Notes: generated by a model not told the origin, from the letters alone. Counted from the stretch's first letter, positions 44,194 through 53,695 are shown. The stretch: DNA of 64,000 nucleotides from Enterobacter sp. JBIWA008 (GCF_019968765.1 NZ_CP074149.1:2046001-2110000); one strand, 5' to 3'. Numbers and translations: made by a program.

Positions 44194-45375
44194 TTAACGC
44201 TCGACGGTCATAGCAATGCCTTGCCCGCCGCCCACGCACAGGGTGACGAGCCCTTTTTTAACGTCACGGCGCTGCATTTCGTACAGCAGCGTCACGAGGA
44301 TGCGGCAGCCGGAGGCGCCAATCGGATGACCCAGGGCGATAGCGCCGCCGTTAACGTTCACCCTGCGCTCATCCCAGCCGAGCTGCTTGCCCACCGCCAG
44401 CGCCTGGGCGGCAAAGGCTTCATTGGCTTCAATGAGGTCCACCTCATCAAGCGTCCAGCCCGCCCGCGCCAGCGCCGTCCGGCAGGCGCTGACCGGACCG
44501 ATGCCCATTACCGACGGATCAACGCCCGTCACGGCGTAGCTCACGATGCGACCGAGGATCGGCAAACCGCTCTCCCGCGCCTTTTCGCCGCTCATCAGCA
44601 GCACCGCGGCGGCACCGTCGTTGAGCGTCGACGCATTTCCGGCCGTGATCGTGCCTTCCGCCTGCAAAAAGGCGGGGCGCAGCTGCGCAAGCTGCTCAGC
44701 GCTAGTGCCTGGCCGGGGCTGTTCGTCGCGGCTGACGACAAGCGACGGTTTTTTACCCTGCTTCACCGTCACCGGCGCTATCTCGGCGTCAAAGCGACCC
44801 GCTTCGATGGCGGAGGCCGCTTTGTGCTGCGACCGGGCTGCAAAGGCGTCCTGCTGCTCGCGGGTAATGTCATTCTCACGGGCGACGTTTTCAGCGGTGA
44901 TCCCCATGTGGTAATCGTTGAACGCATCCCACAGACCGTCGGTAATCATGCTGTCCTGAAGGCCCGTATGGCCAAAACGCAGCCCTGAACGCGCGCCGTC
45001 CAGCAGGTAGGGGGCGTTGCTCATGCTCTCCTGACCGCCAGCGATAATCACGTCCGCGTCGCCGCAGCGGATCGCCTGCGCGGCGAGCTGCACCGCTTTT
45101 AAGCCCGCGCCGCACACCAGGTTGACCGTTGCCGCCGGCGTGCTGACGGGTAATCCGGCGGTGATGGCCGTCTGACGCGCAGGGTTTTGCCCGCATCCCG
45201 CCGTCAGCACCTGTCCGAAAATCAGTTCATCTACCTGTTCTTCGCTAAGATCGCCGTTCTCCAGCAGGTGCCGCACCGCGACGGCCCCCAGCTCAACCGC
45301 TGAAAGGGACGATATCGATCCGCGAAAACTGCCAATGGGGGTTCGCGTTGCCCCGACAATCATGACTTCTTTCAT
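44194..45375 (-). CDS. Acetyl-CoA C-acetyltransferase (thiolase)
   Basis: The 393-residue thiolase should split acetoacetyl-CoA into two acetyl-CoA. It has the acyl-carrying Cys88 in [16 protein letters not shown], the His of [18 protein letters not shown] near 349, and the second Cys in [14 protein letters not shown] near 379. Length and motifs fit the biosynthetic/degradative AtoB/PhaA class, not the longer fatty-acid thiolases. It is located between the CoA-transferase and the permease genes, completing the pathway from hydroxybutyrate to acetyl-CoA. Confidence 0.93.
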   Translation of the reverse strand: MKEVMIVGATRTPIGSFRGSISSLSAVELGAVAVRHLLENGDLSEEQVDELIFGQVLTAGCGQNPARQTAITAGLPVSTPAATVNLVCGAGLKAVQLAAQAIRCGDADVIIAGGQESMSNAPYLLDGARSGLRFGHTGLQDSMITDGLWDAFNDYHMGITAENVARENDITREQQDAFAARSQHKAASAIEAGRFDAEIAPVTVKQGKKPSLVVSRDEQPRPGTSAEQLAQLRPAFLQAEGTITAGNASTLNDGAAAVLLMSGEKARESGLPILGRIVSYAVTGVDPSVMGIGPVSACRTALARAGWTLDEVDLIEANEAFAAQALAVGKQLGWDERRVNVNGGAIALGHPIGASGCRILVTLLYEMQRRDVKKGLVTLCVGGGQGIAMTVER

Positions 45376-45384
45376 CGTGAGTCC

Positions 45385-46047
45385 TCAGTTGAAGCGCATC
45401 TCGCGAACGTCGTCCGCCACAATCATTTTTCCGGCCGTCTTAGCCACAATTTCGTCGATACTGACGCCGGGGGCGTATTCCCGCAGGATGAACGTGCCGT
45501 TCTCGATCTCGAGCAACGCGAGGTCGGTTAAGACCCGACGGATACAGCCCGCGCCGGTGAGCGGCAGCGTGCAGCGCGGCAGCAGCTTTGACTCACCGCT
45601 TTTTGACGCGTGGGTCATCACCACCATGATGTTCTGCGCCCCGGCCACGAGATCCATCGCGCCGCCCATGCCCTTCACCATCTTTCCGGGGATCATCCAC
45701 GAGGCGATATTGCCCTCGACGTCTACTTCAAACGCGCCCAGCACGGTCAGGTCGACATGACCGCCGCGGATCATGGCAAACGACTGGGCCGAGTCGAAAA
45801 TGGCCGCACCTGTCCGGGCGGTCACGGTCTGTTTACCGGCATTGATCATGTCTGCGTCAAGGCTCTGCTCGTCAGGAAAAGCCCCCATCCCCAGCAGCCC
45901 GTTTTCCGACTGAAGCATCACGTCCATCCCGTCCGGAATGTAGTTCGCCACCAGGGTAGGGATACCAATCCCCAGGTTGACGTAATACCCGTCGCGCAGC
46001 TCGCGGGCGACGCGCATGGCCAATTGTTCACGGGTTAGCATCGTCAC
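45385..46047 (-). CDS. scoB: 3-oxoacid CoA-transferase subunit B
   Basis: The beta subunit of the SCOT-type enzyme that moves CoA from succinyl-CoA to acetoacetate. The 220 residues show [16 protein letters not shown] and the catalytic Glu48 in [14 protein letters not shown], which forms the glutamyl-CoA intermediate, and the [19 protein letters not shown] block. It overlaps scoA by four bases (ATGA), and the two subunits must be made in equal amount. The next gene, the thiolase, is 9 bases downstream. Confidence 0.95.
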   Translation of the reverse strand: MTMLTREQLAMRVARELRDGYYVNLGIGIPTLVANYIPDGMDVMLQSENGLLGMGAFPDEQSLDADMINAGKQTVTARTGAAIFDSAQSFAMIRGGHVDLTVLGAFEVDVEGNIASWMIPGKMVKGMGGAMDLVAGAQNIMVVMTHASKSGESKLLPRCTLPLTGAGCIRRVLTDLALLEIENGTFILREYAPGVSIDEIVAKTAGKMIVADDVREMRFN

Positions 46048-46751
46048 GCTCCTTCCGCGCGCAGGGTGCGCTGCTCAATGCGTTTTTCAAACTGGCCGAC
46101 AATCAGCCTGTCGACGTAAATTCCCGGGGTATGAATGGCCGACGGGGGCAGCTCCCCCGGTGGAACAATCTCTTCCACCTCCACAACCGTTATCCGGCCC
46201 GCCGTTGCCATCAGCGGATTAAAATTTTGCGCGGTATGTCGGTAGACAACGTTGCCGTACCAGTCCGCTTTCCAGCCCTTAATGAGCGCGAAATCACCGG
46301 TAATGGCCTCTTCAAGGATGTAGTGCTTCCCCGAAAACTGGCGCACGTCTTTGCCGGCAGCCACGGGCGTGCCGTAGCCGGTGGCCGTGTAAAATGCCGG
46401 AATGCCCGCGCCGCCCGCGCGCACCTTTTCCGCCAGCGTGCCCTGAGGCGTGAGTTCAATCTCCAGTTCGCCGCTCAGCACCTGCCGCTCGAACAGCGCG
46501 TTCTCGCCGACGTAAGAGGCCACCACTTTGCGAACCTGCCGCGTTTCGAGCAGTAGCCCGAGACCGAAACCGTCAACGCCGCAGTTGTTTGATACCACCG
46601 TCAGGTCTTTCACCTGACGGCGTCTGACCTCTGCAATCAGGTTCTCCGGAATACCGCACAGGCCGAAGCCGCCCGCCAGCAAGGTCATTCCGTCCGTCAG
46701 CCCATCCAGCGCCTGCGCATAGCTGCCGACGCGCTTATCCAGTCCCGCCAT
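46044..46751 (-). CDS. scoA: 3-oxoacid CoA-transferase subunit A
   Basis: The alpha subunit of the succinyl-CoA:3-oxoacid CoA-transferase. I start at 46751 ([20 protein letters not shown]), with GGGAGGG 7 bases upstream, giving 235 residues; two earlier in-frame starts exist but overlap that ribosome-binding site. Family landmarks are [17 protein letters not shown] (oxyanion region), [14 protein letters not shown] and [15 protein letters not shown]. It resembles ScoA/LpsI more than E. coli AtoD, with the typical [16 protein letters not shown] segment. It is the first gene of the cluster, divergent from the LysR gene. Confidence 0.94.
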   Translation of the reverse strand: MAGLDKRVGSYAQALDGLTDGMTLLAGGFGLCGIPENLIAEVRRRQVKDLTVVSNNCGVDGFGLGLLLETRQVRKVVASYVGENALFERQVLSGELEIELTPQGTLAEKVRAGGAGIPAFYTATGYGTPVAAGKDVRQFSGKHYILEEAITGDFALIKGWKADWYGNVVYRHTAQNFNPLMATAGRITVVEVEEIVPPGELPPSAIHTPGIYVDRLIVGQFEKRIEQRTLRAEGA

Positions 46752-46853
46752 AGTCATCCCTCCCGTTATCCGTGCCGGTATCATTAGGGGCGGCGACTTA
46801 TTTGTTAATTTTGAATTTGTGACTCACTCATTTGGTTTTTTTATTAATTTCCT

Positions 46854-46881
46854 GTTAACTAAATTTTTTCAATTAGTTAAC
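46854..46881. promoter_or_regulatory. Perfect 9-bp inverted repeat in the LysR-scoA divergent region
   Basis: GTTAACTAA (46854-46862) and TTAGTTAAC (46873-46881) are exact reverse complements with a 10-base AT spacer. Each arm contains the palindrome GTTAAC, and the centres lie 19 bases apart, near two helical turns. The site ends 10 bases before the LysR start, as expected for an autoregulatory operator of the adjacent LysR protein acting on scoABs and itself. Confidence 0.75.
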
Positions 46882-46891
46882 GAGATGAAAA

Positions 46892-47815
46892 ATGAGAATG
46901 AGTGTCAAACAGTTACGCGCGTTTTTAGCGGTAGCTCACACTCTCAATTTCGCGCACGCCAGCGAACGGCTGAATCTTTCCCAGCCGGCCCTGAGCCTGA
47001 CGATTAAAGCGCTGGAGGACGCGCTCGGCGGACCGCTGCTGCAGCGCAGCACGCGCAAGGTGGCTCTGACGCAGGAGGGCGAGACGTTTTTGCCGATGGC
47101 GCGCCAGCTGCTTGCCGACTGGGATAACGTCGAAGAGGCGATGCACCAGTGCTTTACCCTGCAGCGCGGTAAAATCTCGGTCGCGGCCATGCCGTCGTTT
47201 GCCGCGAATGTCCTGCCCGAGGTGCTAAAAGCGTTTCGCGATCGTCATGCCGGAATCAACGTCACCGTGCATGATGTTATTAACGAGCAGGTGATCGAGA
47301 TGGTGCGGGAAGGGCGGGTTGAGATGGGCATCGCCTTTGAACCCGCGCCGACGCACAACCTGCTGTTTACCCCGCTGGGGCTCGACAGGTTTGTTGCCAT
47401 AGTGCCGAAAGATTCCTCGCTGGCGGGCAAGAAGCGCCTGACATGGGAGGAACTGCTGACGCTGGATTTCATCACCCTGCAGCGCCCTTCGGCGGTACGT
47501 CTGATGATGGAGGAGGAGCTGGCGCGAAGCGGCAGGAAGCTGGACGTGGCGCTGGAGAGTCATCAGCTGGTGACGGTCGGGCGAATGGTTGCGAGCGGGC
47601 TGGGCGGGAGTGCCGTCCCGGCGCTCTGCGAGGCGCAGATGACGGCGCTGGGCGCGGTCTGTATTCCGCTTGATAACCCGCCGATAGAAAAGTGTATTGG
47701 AGCGATCCATCCAGGACACACGCAGCTCTCTAAAGCGGCGCATGCCCTGCTAGAAACCCTGAAAGATTTTTACCAGCCCAATCAGGGGGCGAGAAAAACC
47801 TGCGGCGCGGCGTGA
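46892..47815 (+). CDS. LysR-family regulator of the hydroxybutyrate cluster
   Basis: The 307-residue protein has the N-terminal winged helix-turn-helix of LysR (VKQLRAFLAVAHTLNFAHAS, LNLSQPALSLTIKALEDALG) near residues 4-65 and the periplasmic-binding-like effector domain from about 90 on, with IAFEPAPTHN and RMVASGLGGSAVPALCEAQM. It is divergent from scoA across a 140-base gap with a perfect inverted repeat, so it is very likely the local activator. The effector is unknown. Its 3' end overlaps hmuV on the other strand by 34 bases. Starting two codons later at MSVKQLR is also possible. Confidence 0.9.
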   Translation: MRMSVKQLRAFLAVAHTLNFAHASERLNLSQPALSLTIKALEDALGGPLLQRSTRKVALTQEGETFLPMARQLLADWDNVEEAMHQCFTLQRGKISVAAMPSFAANVLPEVLKAFRDRHAGINVTVHDVINEQVIEMVREGRVEMGIAFEPAPTHNLLFTPLGLDRFVAIVPKDSSLAGKKRLTWEELLTLDFITLQRPSAVRLMMEEELARSGRKLDVALESHQLVTVGRMVASGLGGSAVPALCEAQMTALGAVCIPLDNPPIEKCIGAIHPGHTQLSKAAHALLETLKDFYQPNQGARKTCGAA

Positions 47816-48561
47816 GCCGGATGCCTGCCGACGATAACCTGCGCGCCGTACCAGCGCGCCAGCGCATCGGCCTGTAAAACGGTTTCCGGTTCTCCCTGGG
47901 ACACGATTCTGCCGCCATGCAGAAGCAGGATGCGGTCCGCCCACAGCGCCGCCAGATTAAGGTCGTGCAGCACCGCGCAAACGTGCAGATGTTCCCGACG
48001 GGTCAGGGAGTTCAGCAGGCGCAGCAGATGCTGCTGGTGATAGAGATCCAGCGCAGACGTGGGTTCATCAAGGAACAGCCAGCCGCGCGGCGCGCCGTCG
48101 CACCAGAGCTGAGCCAGCGCGCGGGCGAGCTGGATGCGCTGCTGCTCGCCGCCGGAGAGCGCGGCAAACTGCCTGCCCGCCAGCGGTAAACAGCCGGTGA
48201 CGGCCATGACCTCCTCAATAACCGACGCTTCAGGCGTGCGGGTCCAGGGCGCACGCCCCATACCGACGACCGCCTCAACCGGCCAGTCAAATCCGAGCTG
48301 CGTGTTCTGGCGCATTACCGCCCGGTAGCGGGAGAGCCTGTCCGGCTGCCAGGCCCCAAGCGGTGTGCCCGCCAGGCTGCACCGTCCGCCCTCAGGTTTA
48401 AGGTAACCGGTCAGGAGCCGCAACAGCGTTGATTTCCCGGCTCCGTTGGGGCCAATCAGTGCCACCAGCTCGCCCTGAGATAAGGTCAGCGACACGTCGT
48501 TAATCAGCGTGCGCTGCCCGGCGCGGAAAACAAGGTTTTCTGCGCAATAGCGTTCAGCCAT
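47782..48561 (-). CDS. hmuV: Hemin ABC transporter ATPase
   Basis: HmuV drives haem import through HmuU. The 259 residues have Walker [17 protein letters not shown] near 37-52, signature LSGGEQQRIQLARAL near 137-151, Walker B WLFLDEPTSALD near 165-176 and the switch His in AVLHDLNLAALWADR. I start at the ATG at 48561, overlapping the end of hmuU by eight bases, because GGAGG is positioned for it; a GTG two codons earlier is possible. Confidence 0.95.
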   Translation of the reverse strand: MAERYCAENLVFRAGQRTLINDVSLTLSQGELVALIGPNGAGKSTLLRLLTGYLKPEGGRCSLAGTPLGAWQPDRLSRYRAVMRQNTQLGFDWPVEAVVGMGRAPWTRTPEASVIEEVMAVTGCLPLAGRQFAALSGGEQQRIQLARALAQLWCDGAPRGWLFLDEPTSALDLYHQQHLLRLLNSLTRREHLHVCAVLHDLNLAALWADRILLLHGGRIVSQGEPETVLQADALARWYGAQVIVGRHPAHAAPQVFLAP

Positions 48562-49546
48562 GCGCACCTCCGCGATGAAAGATAAGCCACAGAAACCAGG
48601 GAGCGCCGAGAAGGCTGGTCAATAAGCCGACCGGCATTTCCGCCGGGGCGACCAGGCTGCGCGCCAGCGTATCGGCAACCAGCAGGAGCAGCGCGCCGGC
48701 CAGCACCGAGCCGGGGATCGCGACCCGATGGTCGGCTCCCAGCCACATGCGCATCAGGTGCGGCACCACCAGGCCGACAAAACCGATCACGCCGCTGACC
48801 GCAACGGCGGCAGCTACCAGCAGGGCACTGCACAACAGCAGGATCCGCTGAACGACGGCAACCTCCACGCCGAGGTAATGCGCCTCTTCGTCGCCCAGCT
48901 GCAGCAGGTTGAGGGCGCCAGCCAGACGCCAGATAACCAGCGCGGCGGGGACCATCAGCGACGTGACGGCCACCAGCGTTGACCACTGCGCCTGGCCGAG
49001 GCTGCCCATTCCCCAGAGCGAAAGCTGACGAAGCTGGGCATCATTGCTGAGCCATGACAGCACCCCGACTGCCGCGCCGCACAGGGCGTTAATGGCAATT
49101 CCTACCAGCAGCAGGCGCGACAGGGAAGCGTCACGCTGGCGGCTAAGCAGGAAAATCACGAAGGTGGCGGCCAGCGCGCCGAGAAACGCCGCCAGCATCG
49201 GGGCGTACAGCATCATTAGTGCAGGCAGCGAGAGCGGAAGCACCACCCACAGCGCAACGGCAAGTGCCGCGCCGCTGCTGATGCCGAGCAGTCCCGGGTC
49301 CGCCAGCGGATTTCGAAATAGCCCCTGCATCACGCAGCCCGCCAGCGCCAGTGAACCGCCGATCGCCAGCGCCAGCAGCACGCGAGGCAGGCGGATCGTC
49401 AGCCAGATTTGGCGCAGCGCCTCGTCGGTGCCGTTCCACAGCAGGCTGATCGGCAGATGTAATGCCCCAACCCCGGTCGCTGCGAGCGTCATGATGGTCA
49501 GGATCGCGGTCAGCATCCATAACGATAAGGCTATCCGCCGGGACAT
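48554..49546 (-). CDS. hmuU: Hemin ABC transporter permease
   Basis: HmuU is the inner-membrane channel of the haem importer, of the BtuC/FecCD permease family. The 330 residues have about ten hydrophobic helices; landmarks are IWLTIRLPRVLLALAIGGSLALAG-type start, FRNPLADPGLLGISSGAALA and the coupling segment VIGFVGLVVPHLMRMWLG near 251-268. Its start shares one base with the end of hmuT, and hmuV overlaps its stop. The substrate is set by the neighbours. Confidence 0.94.
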   Translation of the reverse strand: MSRRIALSLWMLTAILTIMTLAATGVGALHLPISLLWNGTDEALRQIWLTIRLPRVLLALAIGGSLALAGCVMQGLFRNPLADPGLLGISSGAALAVALWVVLPLSLPALMMLYAPMLAAFLGALAATFVIFLLSRQRDASLSRLLLVGIAINALCGAAVGVLSWLSNDAQLRQLSLWGMGSLGQAQWSTLVAVTSLMVPAALVIWRLAGALNLLQLGDEEAHYLGVEVAVVQRILLLCSALLVAAAVAVSGVIGFVGLVVPHLMRMWLGADHRVAIPGSVLAGALLLLVADTLARSLVAPAEMPVGLLTSLLGAPWFLWLIFHRGGAHG

Positions 49547-50367
49547 CAGGGCAGCAGCTCCGCTTTGGCACGCAGCTGCTGGATGGCTTCCGGCGTTCGC
49601 ACGCTGAAGCCCAGCAGCGCCATATCGTCAATCGCCAGCACCTGCTTGTTCCGTCCCGCCGGGGTTTGCGCCAGGCCGGGCAGCGTCCACAGATTTGCTT
49701 CACCGCCCAGTGCGTTGAGACCGTCCTGAGAAATCACCACCAGATCGGGTCGGCTGGCGATCGTGCCTTCCTGAGACAGCGGCTGATAGCGGGTAAACCC
49801 CTGCATCGCGTTCTGCAGCCCCGCCGCACGAATGGCAGCATCCGCGCCGGTCTGTTGTCCGGCGGCCATGGCGGTCATCCCGCCGTGGTTGAGAATAAAC
49901 AGCACCCGCTTATTGAGCGGCGACGCGGGAAGCGCCGACAGCGCCTGACGCAGCGTGTTGCGCAGGACCTCCCCCTCGGCCTCGCGGTGCGTCGCTTCAG
50001 CAACGATCCGCACCTTTTCGTCAATGACGTTCAGGTCGTTACTGGCGGGAACAGCGATTACCCTGACGTGGCTTTGCTCAACCTGCTTTAGCGCCAGAGA
50101 CGGCTGCGCCTGAGCGCTGGCCAGCACCAGCGTGGGGCGCATGGATAAGATCCCTTCCGCATTGAGCTGGCGCAGATAGCCCACGTCAGGCAGCGAATTC
50201 GCTGCCTGCGGCCACTGGCTGGTGCTGTCGCGCGCCACCAGCGAAGACGCCGCGCCGAGGGCGTAGACAATCTCGGTGACGTCGCCGCCGAGGGTAACGA
50301 TTTTCTCCTGCGTTGCAGCAAGCGCCAGCAGGGGCAGGGCGCTGAGCAGGGCAAGCCACCGTTTCAT
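49546..50367 (-). CDS. hmuT: Periplasmic hemin-binding protein
   Basis: HmuT is the soluble haem carrier for HmuUV. The 273 residues begin with a signal peptide MKRWLALLSALPLLALAATQ, cut after ALA. It is a cluster A-type binding protein with long inter-domain helix; the haem Tyr is probably in GFTRYQPLSQEGTIASRPDL and the other lobe has GGDVTEIVYALGAASSLVARD. Its start overlaps the end of hmuS by four bases. Confidence 0.93.
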   Translation of the reverse strand: MKRWLALLSALPLLALAATQEKIVTLGGDVTEIVYALGAASSLVARDSTSQWPQAANSLPDVGYLRQLNAEGILSMRPTLVLASAQAQPSLALKQVEQSHVRVIAVPASNDLNVIDEKVRIVAEATHREAEGEVLRNTLRQALSALPASPLNKRVLFILNHGGMTAMAAGQQTGADAAIRAAGLQNAMQGFTRYQPLSQEGTIASRPDLVVISQDGLNALGGEANLWTLPGLAQTPAGRNKQVLAIDDMALLGFSVRTPEAIQQLRAKAELLP

Positions 50368-51392
50368 GCGGCCAGCCCTTTCGCCGTTAAGGCGTCAATC
50401 TGGCTGCGCCACTGGCTCTGCTCCGGCTCGCCTTCCGTACGCTGGCCGTACAGCTGGGCGATTTGCGTTCCATCGGCGGCAAACAGCTCCAGGCTGGTGA
50501 CATGCCCGTCAGCCGTCGGCTTGCGCGTGACCCACGTTTCCGCAATGGATCCTTCAAGCAGATGCAGGGTAAAGGTTGGGTTAAAGATGTTCAGCCAGCC
50601 TTTCATCGGCACCAGCTTTTCCACCGCGCCGGTGAAAATCTGCACGCAGCCGCGGTTGCCGACGAAGACCATGATTTCGTTACCGTCCCGGCGCGCCGTC
50701 TCCAGGAGCTGCGCCAGCGCGGTATTTTCTACCCGGCAGGCTAGATCGTCACCCACCAGGCGAAACGCCTGCTGGCGGCTGAGGTTATGGCGCTTGAGCA
50801 GGCTGAAGAACTGATGAACGTCGGTCATGGCGCGCCACTCGTTATCCACGAGAGCAGCATCCGCGCTTTCTGCGTGAGCCGGGGTATCGGCAGCCTTCAG
50901 TTCAAGCTGCGGGTTGTCAGCATAGATAAAGCGGGTCAGCACGTCGCCCCAGGCGGAAACGTCGGTGTTATCCGTGGCGTAGACCTTCAGCAGGGCATCG
51001 CCCTGGTGGTCGAAGAACTGAATGCTCTGCCGCTCGCCGCGGGCGGTGGCTTCACTGATATGAAACGCGCTCGCCCACTGGTTGAGGAACAGGCGCAGAT
51101 CCAGCGCGCGCGGGTTCAGCACCAGCCCGGCGTGGCCGTTCAGGTGCTGGTTGGTGAAGTCCCCTACCTGTTCGTGAACGGCGTATTCGTTGCGGCAGAT
51201 ACATTTGGTTTCGCCCACCGCCTCCAGCGCGCCCAGGATCTCGCGGATTTCACCGCGCAGTCGCCAGGCGTCGTGACCCACGCGGGCAAAGGTCAGCTCT
51301 GCTTCACTGATGTTCATTAACCCCGCGACGTCGCGCGCGTACTTACCCGGATTGGCTTCTTTTAGCTCAAGCCAGCGCGTGTAGTGATTCAT
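50364..51392 (-). CDS. hmuS: Haem-degrading/carrier protein HmuS (HemS)
   Basis: HmuS/HemS is a cytoplasmic protein that takes incoming haem and, with reductant, opens the ring to release iron. The 342-residue protein has the two homologous halves of the family; each has a haem-binding region, such as EAVGETKCICRNEYAVHEQVG and VFVGNRGCVQIFTGAVEKL. The catalytic His near residue 196-200 lies in ALVDNEWRAMTDVHQFFSLL. I start at 51392, with AAGGAAGAGAC upstream; an open frame continues 14 codons into the hmuR end and is rejected. Confidence 0.93.
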   Translation of the reverse strand: MNHYTRWLELKEANPGKYARDVAGLMNISEAELTFARVGHDAWRLRGEIREILGALEAVGETKCICRNEYAVHEQVGDFTNQHLNGHAGLVLNPRALDLRLFLNQWASAFHISEATARGERQSIQFFDHQGDALLKVYATDNTDVSAWGDVLTRFIYADNPQLELKAADTPAHAESADAALVDNEWRAMTDVHQFFSLLKRHNLSRQQAFRLVGDDLACRVENTALAQLLETARRDGNEIMVFVGNRGCVQIFTGAVEKLVPMKGWLNIFNPTFTLHLLEGSIAETWVTRKPTADGHVTSLELFAADGTQIAQLYGQRTEGEPEQSQWRSQIDALTAKGLAA

Positions 51393-51427
51393 TGTCTCTT
51401 CCTTCTGAATAGTTGCCCCGAAGGGAA

Positions 51428-53410
51428 TTACCACTGATAGCTTACGAAAATCTTGCCGTTACGACCGTCCTGCGGAATGCCCTGAGGTGACCAGTACGCT
51501 TTGTCAAAGGCGTTGCCCAGCACCAGCGTGGTGGTCACGCCTTTTAGCCTCTCCTGGCCTTTGTAGCTCACGTAGAAATCGTTGACCGCATAGCCCGGCT
51601 GCTTGCTGTAGCTGCTGCTGATATGCGTTGAGCGATCGACAAAAGTACCGATCCAGCCGACGGAGAACCCGCTTTGCGCCACCGGAACGTCCAGCTTGCT
51701 GGTGACGGTGTCCGGGTTAATGCTGGAGATGTACTCGCCCGTATCGGTGTCTTTCCCGCGCGTGCGGTTATAGGCCAGATCGAGGCTGAAGAGGTCGGCA
51801 GAGTATTTTGCCATCATGTCCCAACCCCAGATTTTGGCGTTCGGGACGTTGTACGACATGGTGGTGGCGGCGGCAAAATCGACGGTGGTGGAGATATAGT
51901 CTTTGGCTTTGGTATCGAAATAGCTGGCTTTAAACTCCAGCGCATCGTTGGCAAGCATCAGATCGTCAAAGCGCAGGCCAAAACCAAACTCCTGCGTTTC
52001 GTTGGTTTCCGGGCGCAGGTTCGGGTTTGGCACCCAGTAGTTGGTATAGAAGCGGCCAATGGAGAAGTGTTTGGCGTCGTTGTACATCTCGCCCATGGTC
52101 GGCGCGCGGAAGGCCTGCGCGTAAGAGCCAAACAGCATCAGCCAGTCGGTTGGGCTGACGGTTAACCCGGCGCGGGATGACCACTTATCCGCATCCACAT
52201 CGTTGTAGCCGTCGCTGCTGCCGCGGTAGTTGTCGTAGCGCGTGCCGCCCAGCAGGGTCACGGGCAGATCGCGCAGTGTTATCTCATCCTGTAGCCAGCC
52301 GGAGCTGAAGTCGATTTTCGCGTCCGGGAAGCCGGTGGTTGCCCCGCCAGGATCCTGCTCCTGACGGTAGTATTCCCCGCCGTAGGTCAGAAGGTGTGCT
52401 GCAAAGGTGTCGCTGAACAGGCGGGTGCGGTTTTCCAACTTGCCGCCTTTGGTGGTCTGCTTACGAAACTCACCGCTGCCGTCGATGTTCTGGGCATTAA
52501 TGCGCGCTTCGGACCAGTAGACCTTCGCGTCGGCGTCCAGCCAGTCGTACCCTTCCGGAGCAATGTGGTAGCCAACCTGCGCATCGCGCTGGATGGTGGA
52601 GCGGTCGGTCATCGGGTTACTGCTGTCCGCCCCGATAGTTTGCGGGTTTTTCGGCTCCTGAGCGGCGTTGTTGTAGTAGCGCAGGGAGCCGCTCAGGGTC
52701 TGGGCCGGGTCGAGTTTCCAGCTGCCTTTCGCCAGCATGTTGTTGATGGATTCGTCGTTAGGCGCGGTTGCTCCGTCGCTCTGGCGGATATCACCGCGAT
52801 CCCGGCTTGACCAGGAGACCAGACCGTCCAGCGTATCGGTGCGGCCGTAGGCACTGGCTCCCATCCCGAGGCTGTGATCGCCCGTCGCGCCCGTTCCAAA
52901 CACGCGGTAGCCGCTGTTTTTACCCGGTTCGAGCAGATTTTTGGCATCGACGGTGTCATAGGAAATCACGCCGCCCAGCGCGCCGCTGCCGTACAGCAGG
53001 GCCGACGGGCCGCGGACCACCTCGATACGTTTGATTAGTGCGGGATCGAGGAAGGTGCTGTTCAGGTGGCCGGTATCGGTTCCCTGGCGCACGCCGTCAA
53101 CCAGCACCAGCACGCCGCGACGGTCATAGCCGCGCAGATTTACGTCCTGTCCGTTGGTGCGCCCGGTGCCGTCCAGCGTCAGACCGGGGACGTTACGCAG
53201 CAGGTCGGCAGCAGAGCTGGCGGTTTGTTTCTCCGGCGCGCTGGCGTCAATCACGCTTACCATCATGGGCGCTTCAAAGGCGCTGCGGGCGTTGCCCGTG
53301 GCGGTGACGGTAATGTCGTCTGTGGCGGCGAACGCGACGCCTGGCAGGGTACTGGCAATCGTCAGCGCCAGAAGTGACGGACGTAAAGATGCGGAAGGCA
53401 GGTGTGGCAT
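51428..53410 (-). CDS. hmuR: TonB-dependent haem/haemoglobin receptor
   Basis: HmuR is the outer-membrane gate for haem. The 660 residues have a signal peptide to about residue 28 (GVAFA), a TonB box ITVTATG near 33-39, a plug domain with LVLVDGVRQGTDTGHLNSTF (His115, a haem ligand candidate), and a barrel with the haem-receptor motifs FRAPTMGEMY and VPNPNLRPE, with a nearby His in DAKHFSIGRFY. It ends in a C-terminal aromatic strand FVSYQW. It is the first large gene of hmuRSTUV, 35 bases before hmuS. Confidence 0.95.
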   Translation of the reverse strand: MPHLPSASLRPSLLALTIASTLPGVAFAATDDITVTATGNARSAFEAPMMVSVIDASAPEKQTASSAADLLRNVPGLTLDGTGRTNGQDVNLRGYDRRGVLVLVDGVRQGTDTGHLNSTFLDPALIKRIEVVRGPSALLYGSGALGGVISYDTVDAKNLLEPGKNSGYRVFGTGATGDHSLGMGASAYGRTDTLDGLVSWSSRDRGDIRQSDGATAPNDESINNMLAKGSWKLDPAQTLSGSLRYYNNAAQEPKNPQTIGADSSNPMTDRSTIQRDAQVGYHIAPEGYDWLDADAKVYWSEARINAQNIDGSGEFRKQTTKGGKLENRTRLFSDTFAAHLLTYGGEYYRQEQDPGGATTGFPDAKIDFSSGWLQDEITLRDLPVTLLGGTRYDNYRGSSDGYNDVDADKWSSRAGLTVSPTDWLMLFGSYAQAFRAPTMGEMYNDAKHFSIGRFYTNYWVPNPNLRPETNETQEFGFGLRFDDLMLANDALEFKASYFDTKAKDYISTTVDFAAATTMSYNVPNAKIWGWDMMAKYSADLFSLDLAYNRTRGKDTDTGEYISSINPDTVTSKLDVPVAQSGFSVGWIGTFVDRSTHISSSYSKQPGYAVNDFYVSYKGQERLKGVTTTLVLGNAFDKAYWSPQGIPQDGRNGKIFVSYQW

Positions 53411-53487
53411 AGCAACTCTCCATAAGAAGTGAAAAGCGCTGGCTGCCTGGGGGTCACCTGGGTGGCTGGCGTATTTTTAGGTGTTGT

Positions 53488-53670
53488 TTATTTTGTGAGG
53501 ATCAGTTTTCCGGCATGGGTCTGACGCAGAAGATAGCGCTGGCCATCATGCTCGATAATGACCCGCCCCTCATCGCCGAGGAGGGTTTTGCTGTCAATCC
53601 GACGCTCGGCGGGGGCTAGTGCTGTGAGTGTTTTTGCTGGCGTTGCCGCGCTGTTATCCGTACGTGACAT
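53488..53670 (-). CDS. hemP: HemP/HmuP family hemin uptake protein (E. coli YdiE)
   Basis: The 60-residue protein starts MSRTDNSAATPAKTLTALAP and ends with the HemP core ERRIDSKTLLGDEGRVIIEH followed by DGQRYLLRQTHAGKLILTK. This is the same core as E. coli YdiE, which sits between ydiU and aroH in that genome. Its role is not settled: HemP-type proteins are described as co-regulators or small parts of haem uptake. A Fur box starts 26 bases upstream. A TTG ten codons earlier is in frame but would reach the Fur site. Confidence 0.93.
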   Translation of the reverse strand: MSRTDNSAATPAKTLTALAPAERRIDSKTLLGDEGRVIIEHDGQRYLLRQTHAGKLILTK

Positions 53671-53695
53671 AATGTTTATAAATAGCAATCTATGT

